A DNA stretch of 64,000 nucleotides. Origin: Hymenobacter aquaticus (GTDB lineage Bacteria > Bacteroidota > Bacteroidia > Cytophagales > Hymenobacteraceae). Position 1 is the first letter of the stretch, and each line of letters begins with the position of its first letter. This document shows positions 17,668 through 24,094 of the stretch, piece after piece. The notes below the pieces were generated by a model. The model was given only the letters and a program-made list of their open reading frames with translations, searched no databases and was not told the DNA's origin. The DNA is taken from contig NZ_SRLC01000001.1 of the NCBI RefSeq assembly GCF_004765605.1, positions 1 to 64,000 on the forward strand, written 5' to 3'. Position numbers and translations under genes: made by a program.

Positions 17668-18465
17668 TTACCGGGTTTCGCCGGCCGGGGTTGCGGCCGA
17701 TGCCGAAACGGCCGGCGCGGATGGGGCCGCCGGGCCACGCTCAAACGAGCGGAACAGGCTGCTGAGCTTCATCTGCACCACCCCAAAGAAGGCTTCCTGG
17801 AAAATGCCCTTGGTCATCTTGGACGTGCCCCGGGTCCGGTCGGTGAAGATAATCGGCACTTCCTTGATGCGGAAGCCGTATTTGTAAGCCAGCCACTTCA
17901 TCTCAATCTGGAAGGCGTAGCCCACGAACCGGATGCGGTCCAGCGGAATGGTGCGCAGCACGCGGGCCGTGTAGCACTTAAAGCCGGCCGTGGCGTCGGC
18001 AATGGGCATGCCGGTAATCATGCGCACGTAGGCCGAGGCAAACCACGACATGAGCACCCGGTCCATGGGCCAGTTGACCACGTTTACGCCCTGAATGTAG
18101 CGCGAGCCGATGGCCAAATCGTAGCCGTCCACGGCGCAGGCCTCGTAGAGGCGCACCAGGTCGTCGGGGTTGTGCGAGAAGTCGGCGTCCATCTCAAACA
18201 CGTACTGGTAGTTGCGCTGCAGGGCCCAGCGGAAGCCGTGCAGGTAGGCCGTGCCCAGGCCGAGCTTGCCGCTGCGCTCCTCCAGAAACAGGCGGTCGGG
18301 AAACTCGTGCTGCAAGCCGCGCACCACTGCGGCCGTGCCATCGGGCGAGCCGTCGTCGATGATGAGCACGTCGAAGCCTTTGGGCAGCGAAAACACCTTG
18401 CGGATAATCAGCTCCGCGTTTTCGCGCTCATTGTAGGTTGGTATCAGGACGAGCCCATCATTCAT
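17668..18465 (-). CDS. Polyprenol-monophosphomannose-synthase-like GT2 glycosyltransferase
   Basis: 265 residues from the ATG at 18465 (MNDGLVLIPTYNERENAE). The open frame runs further upstream inside hemG, but a -7 box 8 bases from this ATG and the domain start support it. Motifs: IPTYNE, LIIDDGSPDGT, EMDADFSHNPDDL and GSRYIQGVNVVNWP, as in bacterial Ppm1/DPM1-like enzymes that make polyprenyl-phosphate mannose from GDP-mannose. No C-terminal membrane helices, unlike the GT2 at 4718. An Ala/Pro-rich tail ends it. First gene of a probable two-gene unit with TerC. Confidence 0.9.
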   Translation of the reverse strand: MNDGLVLIPTYNERENAELIIRKVFSLPKGFDVLIIDDGSPDGTAAVVRGLQHEFPDRLFLEERSGKLGLGTAYLHGFRWALQRNYQYVFEMDADFSHNPDDLVRLYEACAVDGYDLAIGSRYIQGVNVVNWPMDRVLMSWFASAYVRMITGMPIADATAGFKCYTARVLRTIPLDRIRFVGYAFQIEMKWLAYKYGFRIKEVPIIFTDRTRGTSKMTKGIFQEAFFGVVQMKLSSLFRSFERGPAAPSAPAVSASAATPAGETR

Positions 18466-18472
18466 AGTCGGC

Positions 18473-18480
18473 CAAAGATA
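18473..18480 (-). promoter_or_regulatory. -7 box (TATCTTTG) for the GT2 gene, next to the hemG stop
   Basis: Perfect TAnnTTTG on the minus strand 7 bases before the ATG at 18465. An ATTG about 21 bases further upstream, inside the end of hemG, may serve as -33. The transcript leader would be only a few bases. Confidence 0.6.
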
Positions 18481-18485
18481 AAGAT

Positions 18486-19817
18486 TCAGTTTGCGCCCTG
18501 TGCAATTTTTTCGGCCAGATTCCGGGCGTGGCGGATGCAGTCGGGGACGCCCACGCCCGTGCGCCAGTTGGCCGTGCTGTAGATTCCGTAGGCAAGTAGC
18601 TCGTCGGCAGCGGCATGGGCCGCCACGATGCGCTGGTCGAACTGCGGAATGGCCCGCTCCCAGGAGTACCGGTATTGCCAGACGGGTTGCACCGCCCGAA
18701 TGCCATACAGCCGGCACAGTTCGGCGTGCACCTGCTGCTGCTGCTGCTCGGCCGACTGCCGGGCCTGCGCCTCATACTGCGTACCCCCAACAAACGTGGT
18801 GAACAAAACGTGTCCGGCCGGCACTCTATTTGGGTAGATGGAGCTGGTCCAGATGCTGCCGGCGGCGTAGGGCTGTTCCACTTTGGGGTGCAGCGCCCCG
18901 AAGCCGTCCAGCGGATGCGTAACGTCGGCACGCTGGTAGGCAGTATACACGGCCGTCATGGGCGGATAATACACCTGACCCAGCGCCGCGGCCTGGGCTG
19001 GAAACAGCGGCTGGAGCAGCGGGGCCGCCGCATAGGTCGGCAGGGCCAGCACCAGTGCGTCGTAGGGTTCGGCCTGAGGGCCGGCGGCCGTGGTGAGCCG
19101 GTACTGGCCCTCGGCCGTGCGCGTGAGGCCCGTTACGGCCGCGCCGAAGTGGGCGTGGGTGAGCTGGGCGGCCAGGGTCTGGGTCATGGTTTGCAGGCCG
19201 CCTTGCAGGGAAATGATGCGGCGGCGGGTGCCGGGCGTGCCGCCTTTGGCCAGGCCCTTGAGCACCGAGCCGTAGGTCTGCTCCATTTCCACCAGTTTGG
19301 GGAAGGTCTTGTGCACCAGCAGCTGTTCCGGGTCGCCGGCGTAGATGCCCGAGATAAACGGGTTCAGCGCGTAGTCCACGATTTCGGAGCCGAAGCGGCG
19401 GCGGAAAAAGTGCGCCAGGGTTTCGGTCGGGTCGGGCGTTTGGGCCGGGCGGCGCAGCTCGCGCAGCATGCCGAGCTTGCCCTTCAGACTAAAAAAGCCG
19501 CTGAGCAGCAGGCCGGGCGGCGAGCCGGGCAGCTTCTGGTAGCGGCCGGCGCGCAGCACGTAGCGGTTGGCACTGACGGCGGCGGTGTCCTGAATCTGGT
19601 CGGTGAGGTGCAGGTCGACCAGCAGGTCGCGCAGCTCGTCGCTGAGTTGCAGGGAGTTGGGGCCGGTTTCGAGCAGGTAGCCGGCCTGCTGCTCGGAGCG
19701 GATGTTGCCGCCGGCCACGGGGCTGGCCTCAAACAGGTCGTAGGCCACGCCGGCCCGCTGCAGGTAAAAAGCCAGGGTGAGGCCCGAAATACCGCCGCCA
19801 AGAATTGCAATCCGCAT
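18486..19817 (-). CDS. hemG: Protoporphyrinogen oxidase, oxygen-dependent HemY type
   Basis: 443 residues, normal for the FAD-dependent (HemY/PPOX) enzyme, not the short flavodoxin-like HemG. The N-terminal dinucleotide fold IAILGGGISGLTLAFYLQRAG is followed by LFEASPVAGGNIRSE and LETGPNSLQL. IYAGDPEQLLVHKTFPKL and the C-terminal GVGVPDCIRHARNLAE also fit the family. The enzyme oxidises protoporphyrinogen IX in heme synthesis. No other heme gene is nearby. A perfect -7 box lies 22 bases upstream. Confidence 0.92.
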   Translation of the reverse strand: MRIAILGGGISGLTLAFYLQRAGVAYDLFEASPVAGGNIRSEQQAGYLLETGPNSLQLSDELRDLLVDLHLTDQIQDTAAVSANRYVLRAGRYQKLPGSPPGLLLSGFFSLKGKLGMLRELRRPAQTPDPTETLAHFFRRRFGSEIVDYALNPFISGIYAGDPEQLLVHKTFPKLVEMEQTYGSVLKGLAKGGTPGTRRRIISLQGGLQTMTQTLAAQLTHAHFGAAVTGLTRTAEGQYRLTTAAGPQAEPYDALVLALPTYAAAPLLQPLFPAQAAALGQVYYPPMTAVYTAYQRADVTHPLDGFGALHPKVEQPYAAGSIWTSSIYPNRVPAGHVLFTTFVGGTQYEAQARQSAEQQQQQVHAELCRLYGIRAVQPVWQYRYSWERAIPQFDQRIVAAHAAADELLAYGIYSTANWRTGVGVPDCIRHARNLAEKIAQGAN

Positions 19818-19839
19818 GGTGCGCTGGGTTAGAAGCAGG

Positions 19840-19847
19840 CAAAGGTA
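19840..19847 (-). promoter_or_regulatory. -7 box (TACCTTTG) for hemG
   Basis: Perfect TAnnTTTG on the minus strand, 22 bases before the hemG ATG. A divergent TAGCTTTG on the plus strand lies at 19884-19891. Confidence 0.65.
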
Positions 19848-19883
19848 ACGGGCGCCGCGTTACCGGTGCCCCGCCGGATTCCG

Positions 19884-19891
19884 TAGCTTTG
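19884..19891 (+). promoter_or_regulatory. -7 box (TAGCTTTG) for the HAD phosphatase gene
   Basis: Perfect TAnnTTTG only 5 bases before the ATG at 19897. Transcription would start at or next to that ATG, so the message is either leaderless or translated from the second in-frame ATG at 19912. Confidence 0.6.
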
Positions 19892-19896
19892 GCCCC

Positions 19897-20442
19897 ATGA
19901 ACGCAGCAGCTATGGATGGGCCGGCCCGCGAAAAGGCCGTTTTTCTGGACCGCGACGGAGTATTGAACCACGAAATTGGCCACTATGTTTGGCGGCTCGA
20001 CGAGTTCGTAGTGGCCCAGGGCGTACCCGAAAGCCTGGCCCGCCTCAAGGCCGCCGGCTACCGCCTGATTGTCGTCACTAACCAGGCCGGCATTGCCAAA
20101 GGCCTCTACACGGCCCAGGAGGTGCACGCCTGCCACCAGAAGCTGCAGCAGGCCTGCCACCACGCCATCGACGCGTTTTACTTCGCCAGCGGCCACCCCA
20201 GCGTGAGCGAGTCGCTGATGCGCAAGCCCGACTCCCTGATGCTGGAAAAAGCCATTGCCCGCTTCCGTCTCGACCCCAGCCAGTGCTGGATAGTCGGCGA
20301 CCGGCTGCGCGACTTACAGGCCGGGGCCAAAGTGGGCGTGCGGGGCATTCTGGTGGGCGAGGGCGACGAGCCCCGACCCGAGCTGTACGCGGCCGATCTG
20401 AGCGCCGCCACGGATTTGATTTTAGCTTCCAGAACGATGTAG
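19897..20442 (+). CDS. HAD-IIIA family phosphatase (GmhB/HisB-type)
   Basis: 181 residues. HAD motif I is FLDRDGVLN (residues 16-24), motif II VVTNQAGIAKG near 60-70, and motif IV GDRLRDLQAGAKVGV near 133. This is the fold of D-glycero-D-manno-heptose 1,7-bisphosphate phosphatase (GmhB) and of HisB-N. The Cys/His zinc loop of true GmhB is not intact: the segment reads FYFASGHPSVSESLMRKP, with no cysteines. So the substrate is uncertain. The last three residues and the stop codon are supplied by the left arm of an inverted repeat. An ATG at 19912 is a possible alternative start. Confidence 0.85.
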   Translation: MNAAAMDGPAREKAVFLDRDGVLNHEIGHYVWRLDEFVVAQGVPESLARLKAAGYRLIVVTNQAGIAKGLYTAQEVHACHQKLQQACHHAIDAFYFASGHPSVSESLMRKPDSLMLEKAIARFRLDPSQCWIVGDRLRDLQAGAKVGVRGILVGEGDEPRPELYAADLSAATDLILASRTM

Positions 20443-20553
20443 AGACGCATACTTGCGTCTCATCGTCCGCGCCGTCGGCCTTTGGTTGCTGATATTGCTG
20501 GACTAACCCATCGTTCAACGGCGAGACGCAAGTATGCGTCTCTACATCGTTCT
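20431..20553. repeat. 31-bp perfect inverted repeat, GTAGAGACGCA family
   Basis: Arms 20431-20461 and 20523-20553 are perfect reverse complements over 31 bases, with a 61-base loop. Each arm is also itself a hairpin: GAGACGCA, TACT, TGCGTCTC. The left arm contains the TAG stop of the HAD phosphatase gene. No open frame or transposase is inside. Confidence 0.92.
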
Positions 20554-20563
20554 ACCACCGCAC

Positions 20564-20603
20564 AAAAAAGCGCCGGCCCTCCGTGGTGCGGAAGGCCGGC
20601 GCT
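20564..20603 (-). terminator. Intrinsic terminator of the small lipoprotein gene
   Basis: Stem AGCGCCGGCC (20569-20578) / GGCCGGCGCT (20594-20603) with a T-run on the minus strand (20564-20569). It lies 22 bases beyond the stop at 20625. Confidence 0.8.
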
Positions 20604-20624
20604 TACAGAATCAAGCTACCGAAA

Positions 20625-20777
20625 CTACTGGCGCTCGGCGGGCGTGGCGGCCGAGGCGGTGATGGTCGACGACACGCGGTTAGCGGCTTTGGTGCTGCTG
20701 TAGGCGGGGCACTTCGTCTTGTTGCACGCGCTCAGACCGACGAGGGCCACGGAGGCCAATAAGAGTAGCTTTTTCAT
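20625..20777 (-). CDS. Small lipoprotein, 50 residues
   Basis: 50 residues from the ATG at 20777: a signal of the form MKKLLLLASVALVGLSAC with a lipobox (LSAC) and the lipidated Cys at 18. About 30 Ser/Thr/Ala-rich residues follow, with one more cysteine. A good promoter (GTTG, 20 bases, TACTTTTG) stands upstream and a strong terminator behind, so it is a single-gene unit. Longer in-frame upstream codons lack the signal start. Function unknown. Confidence 0.75.
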   Translation of the reverse strand: MKKLLLLASVALVGLSACNKTKCPAYSSTKAANRVSSTITASAATPAERQ

Positions 20778-20821
20778 CCCGGGAAAAACCAAAAGAGTTG
20801 TAAGAGAAACTATACCAGTAT

Positions 20822-20829
20822 CAAAAGTA
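20822..20829 (-). promoter_or_regulatory. -7 box (TACTTTTG) with GTTG -33 element for the small lipoprotein
   Basis: Perfect TAnnTTTG on the minus strand. A GTTG ends 20 bases further upstream, close to the Bacteroidota -33/-7 spacing. The region between the two elements overlaps the hairpin at 20834-20867. Confidence 0.65.
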
Positions 20830-20833
20830 CAAT

Positions 20834-20867
20834 TTCTGGCCCGGACGTTCAACTATCCGGGCCAGAA
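20834..20867 (-). terminator. Hairpin behind the arginine decarboxylase gene
   Basis: 12-bp perfect stem, TTCTGGCCCGGA (20834-20845) with TCCGGGCCAGAA (20856-20867), 10-base loop, 13 bases after the speA stop on the minus strand. No strong T-run follows, and it overlaps the lipoprotein promoter, so termination may be partial. Confidence 0.55.
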
Positions 20868-20879
20868 GTTTTTGCGGGA

Positions 20880-22280
20880 TTAGTTCTGGTAGCCCAGAAT
20901 GCGCATCATCGACTCGCCGGTCTGCTCTTCGGCAAACACCCGGTCGGTGAGGGTGCCGTCTTCGGCGCGGTCGAGAATCACCATTTTCGGGGCCGGAATC
21001 AGGCAGTGCTTCACGCCGCCGTAGCCCGAGAGGCTTTCCTGGTAGGCGCCCGTGTGGAAGAAGCCCACGTAGAGCGGCTGCTCGTCGGCGGGCTTGCGCT
21101 CGGGCAAGAACACCTGGTAGATGTGCTTCTCGGCGTTGTAGTAATCCTGGGAGTCGCAGGTCAGGCCGCCGAGCTGGATTTTCTTGTACTTTTTGCCCCA
21201 GCCATTGAGAGCCAGCATGATAAAGCGCTGGTTCAGGGCCCAGGTGTCGGGCAGGTTGGTGATAAACGAGCCGTCAATCATGTACCACAGCTCCTTGTCG
21301 TTCTGCAGCTTCTCGTCGAGGATGCTGTAGATGGTAGCGCCCGACTCGCCGACGGTGAAGATGCCGAACTCGGTGAAGATGTGGGGCTCGGGCACGCCTT
21401 CCTCCCCGCAGATGCGCTTGATAGTGCGCAGAATTTCCTCCACCATGTAGGGGTAGTCGTACTCCTTCTGAATGGAGGTCTGGATGGGCAGGCCGCCGCC
21501 GATGTCGATGGTGGTGAGGGTGGGGCACACCTTGCGCAGTTCGCAGTACTTGTGCACGAAGCGGCTCAGCTCCGACCAGTAATACGACGTGTCCTTGATG
21601 CCGGTATTAATGAAATAATGCAGCATCGTGAGCTCGAAGCGCGGGTCTTCCTTGATTTTCTGCTCGTAGAGCGGAATAGCGTCGGCGTAGCGGATGCCCA
21701 GGCGGGAGGTGTAGAACTGGAAGCGCGGCTCCTCGTCGGAGGCCAGGCGCATGCCCACGTTGCACTTCTCGCGCACGTTGTCGTGGTAGTAGTCTACCTC
21801 GTTGGGCGAGTCCAGAATCGGCATGCAGTTCACGAACCCGTCGTTGATCAGGCGGGTGATTTCCGACTTGTATTCCGCCGTTTTGAAGCCGTTGCAGATG
21901 ATAAAGGTGTCTTTCGAGACCTTGCCCTTGGCGTGCATGGCCCGGATGATGTTGGTATCGAACCACGACGAGGTTTCGATGTGCACGTTGTTTTTCAGGG
22001 CTTCCTCGACCACGAAGCTGAAGTGCGAAGCCTTGGTGCAGTAGGCGTAGGAATACTGGCCCTGGTAGTCGGTTTTCTCGATGCCGACCCGGAACCACTC
22101 CTTGGCCCGCTGAATCTGGGACGAGATTTTGGGCAGGTAGGTGAGGCGCAGCGGCGTGCCGTGCTTTTCGACCAGGGCCATCAAATCGATGTCGTGGAAG
22201 CGCAGCTCGTTCTGCTCGACGCGAAACTCCTGGGTGGGAAAATCAAACGTCTGGGAAATCAGGTCGTGGTAGGTATCCAT
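20880..22280 (-). CDS. speA: Arginine decarboxylase, short PLP-dependent type
   Basis: 466 residues. Alanine-racemase-fold PLP decarboxylase. GTPLRLTYLPKISSQIQ and YAYCTKASHFSFV are at the N-terminal barrel, with the Lys of CTKAS as the probable PLP lysine. TIDIGGGLPIQ is the phosphate-binding loop and LGGLTCDSQDYY holds the C-terminal active-site Cys-Asp. About 200 residues shorter than E. coli SpeA but like the arginine decarboxylase seen in many Bacteroidota. Makes agmatine from arginine. The arginase/agmatinase-family gene is divergent next door. The start codon abuts a GTGCTTGG repeat. Confidence 0.85.
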   Translation of the reverse strand: MDTYHDLISQTFDFPTQEFRVEQNELRFHDIDLMALVEKHGTPLRLTYLPKISSQIQRAKEWFRVGIEKTDYQGQYSYAYCTKASHFSFVVEEALKNNVHIETSSWFDTNIIRAMHAKGKVSKDTFIICNGFKTAEYKSEITRLINDGFVNCMPILDSPNEVDYYHDNVREKCNVGMRLASDEEPRFQFYTSRLGIRYADAIPLYEQKIKEDPRFELTMLHYFINTGIKDTSYYWSELSRFVHKYCELRKVCPTLTTIDIGGGLPIQTSIQKEYDYPYMVEEILRTIKRICGEEGVPEPHIFTEFGIFTVGESGATIYSILDEKLQNDKELWYMIDGSFITNLPDTWALNQRFIMLALNGWGKKYKKIQLGGLTCDSQDYYNAEKHIYQVFLPERKPADEQPLYVGFFHTGAYQESLSGYGGVKHCLIPAPKMVILDRAEDGTLTDRVFAEEQTGESMMRILGYQN

Positions 22281-22442
22281 GTTTGGTGCTTGGTGCCTGG
22301 TGCTTGGTGCCTGGTTCGGGGCACTGGAGCTAAGGCAAAATTGTTGGTTAAACAGGGCTATTCAGGTTGTTCAGTTAGCAGATGTACTGTCAAGTGTCGG
22401 AATCTCAACACGAAGCACCAAGCACTGCCAACTAAGCACTAA
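22281..22442. repeat. GTGCTTGGTGCCTG direct and inverted repeat
   Basis: Next to the speA ATG, TTGGTGCTTGGTGCC occurs with a second GTGCTTGGTGCCTGG directly behind it (22284-22315). Complementary units GCACCAAGCACT and ACTAAGCACTAA occur at 22425-22442. It is an imperfect fold-back of about 160 bases in the speA leader. No open frame inside. Confidence 0.6.
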
Positions 22443-22597
22443 ATTGCGTCCGCAAAGATACCCCGCCCGCGGGGTTTTGGTTGTGCTTTGTTCGTTGGTC
22501 GCGGCGGAAGGTCCGTGCGCGCTAAGCCTGAGAGGAATTCCCACCCGCTCAATCGGCAAGCATCTAACCCTTTTACCCTTTTATTGCCCATGTAAAT

Positions 22598-23572
22598 ATG
22601 CGCCGCATCAAGCTCATCGAAGTCCGCTCCGAACTCGGGGCCGGGACTCGTGGGGCCAGTCTGGGGGTCGACGCCCTCCGGATTGCCTGCCTGAACAAAG
22701 GTTCTGACTATTTCCGCCGCTTCAACGCCGTAGCCGTGCCGGATCAGAACCACGTCTTGTTCGACAAGAACCATTTCCCTTTTGCCAAGCACATCGACTC
22801 GGTGTACACCGTGCAGAAGGCCATTGCCGGCACCGTGGAGCAGACGCTCCGGTTCGGCGAGTTTCCGGTGGTGCTGGCCGGCGACCACAGCAACGCCGCC
22901 GCCACCATTGCCGGTATCAAGGCCGCCAACCCCTACAAGACGCTCGGCGTGGTCTGGATTGACGCCCACGCCGACATTCACTCGCCCTACACCACGCCCT
23001 CGGGCAACATTCACGGCATGCCCCTGGCCATGGCCCTGAACGAGGACAACCGCGAGTGTCAGCGCAACGAGCTGGACCCGGAAACCGAGTTTTTCTGGCG
23101 CCGCCTCCAGAACCTGGGCGAGGAAGGCCCCAAGCTCAGCCCCGAGCACCTGGTGTACGTGGTGGTGCGCGACACCGAGCCCGAGGAAGACGCCGTGATG
23201 GAGCGGCTGGGCATCAAAAACTTCAAGCTGCCCGAGTTCAAGACCAAGGGCGCCCGGCAAGTAGCCCGCGAAATCTACGAGCGGCTCCGCTTCTGCGACC
23301 TGGTCTACATCAGCTTCGACGTGGATTCCCTGGATTCGCGCTTCTCGAAAGGCACCGGTACGCCCGTCGTGGATGGCCTCAACGTGCAGGAAGCCGTGCA
23401 GCTGTGCCGCGCCCTGCTGGAAAACGACCGGGTGGTGTGCTTCGAAATGGTGGAAATCAACCCCACGCTGGACAGCGAGAATACCATGGCCAAGAACGCC
23501 TTCGATATTCTCGAAGCTTCCACCGATGCCATTCTGGAGCGCCTGCGCATGGAAGACGTGACCAGCCGGTAG
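22598..23572 (+). CDS. Arginase/agmatinase-family ureohydrolase
   Basis: 324 residues. The manganese ligands of ureohydrolases are in place: AGDHSNA (residues 94-100), IDAHADIHSP (121-130) and SFDVDSLD (near 238-245), with FEMVEINPTLD close to the C-terminus. The family covers arginase, agmatinase and formimidoylglutamase. The divergent arginine decarboxylase makes agmatinase (agmatine to putrescine and urea) attractive, but sequence alone does not exclude arginase. No consensus -7 box was found in the 317-base gap. Confidence 0.85.
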   Translation: MRRIKLIEVRSELGAGTRGASLGVDALRIACLNKGSDYFRRFNAVAVPDQNHVLFDKNHFPFAKHIDSVYTVQKAIAGTVEQTLRFGEFPVVLAGDHSNAAATIAGIKAANPYKTLGVVWIDAHADIHSPYTTPSGNIHGMPLAMALNEDNRECQRNELDPETEFFWRRLQNLGEEGPKLSPEHLVYVVVRDTEPEEDAVMERLGIKNFKLPEFKTKGARQVAREIYERLRFCDLVYISFDVDSLDSRFSKGTGTPVVDGLNVQEAVQLCRALLENDRVVCFEMVEINPTLDSENTMAKNAFDILEASTDAILERLRMEDVTSR

Positions 23573-23635
23573 AATATTGCGGCCAGTTGCAAGGCGAAAA
23601 ACCTGGTAATCACAAGCTGAAAAATACCGACTAAG

Positions 23636-23740
23636 TATACCAAGATTCTTTTGATTTTGGTATAAGCATCAAGTGAATTTTGCATTGTGTATACCAGTGC
23701 TTGGTATCGGATTTATAAAATAAAATTGATGTGTATACCA
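23636..23740. promoter_or_regulatory. Array of TATACCA half-sites in an AT-rich island
   Basis: TATACCAA (23636-23643) faces TTGGTATA (23657-23664). ATACCA (23691-23696) faces TGGTAT (23702-23707) with 5 bases between. A further TATACCA lies at 23734-23740. The second and third sites share GTGTATACCA. The stretch is AT-rich in a GC-rich chromosome and sits behind the ureohydrolase gene. It resembles a multi-site operator, but the target gene is unclear because an inverted repeat separates it from argS. Confidence 0.45.
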
Positions 23741-23782
23741 GGTAAATTTAGCGCCGATACTTCTCAATCTGACTTAATTTAT

Positions 23783-23941
23783 CTGTCATCATGAGCTTGC
23801 GAAGGACCTTCCTCCATGTTCTGACAAGCACTATTCAGGGTACAAAGCCCTCTTTCATACTAGTGGAAGGGGGCTTTGCACGTTGGTAGAAGCAGCAGCG
23901 GGGGAGGGGAGGAAGGTCCTTCGCTGCGCTCAGGATGACAG
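23783..23941. repeat. inverted repeat, GTCATCCTGAGC family (copy 2)
   Basis: Left arm 23783-23815 (CTGTCATCATGAGCTTGCGA...) and right arm 23908-23941 are imperfect reverse complements sharing the AAGGACCTTCCT core. Inside is a smaller hairpin, CAAAGCCC (23843-23850) with GGGCTTTG (23871-23878). Related arms at 5716-5815 and 57154-57327. Confidence 0.8.
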
Positions 23942-24000
23942 GTGGAAGGGAGCTATATCGGAGAGCATGCAACTGCGGCCGGGGGCATTACACGTTCGTG

Positions 24001-24031
24001 TTTGAACCCGGCGCGGCTTCCGTTACTTTTG
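24001..24031 (+). promoter_or_regulatory. Consensus Bacteroidota promoter for argS
   Basis: TTTG at 24001-24004, exactly 19 bases, then TACTTTTG at 24024-24031: a full match to the -33/-7 consensus. Transcription should start near 24036, about 60 bases before the GTG of argS. Confidence 0.75.
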
Positions 24032-24094
24032 CGCCAGCATTTCCGCCGGATTTCCCGGAGCCCACGGCGGAGCTCCTTTTTAACAAAGCACCCC

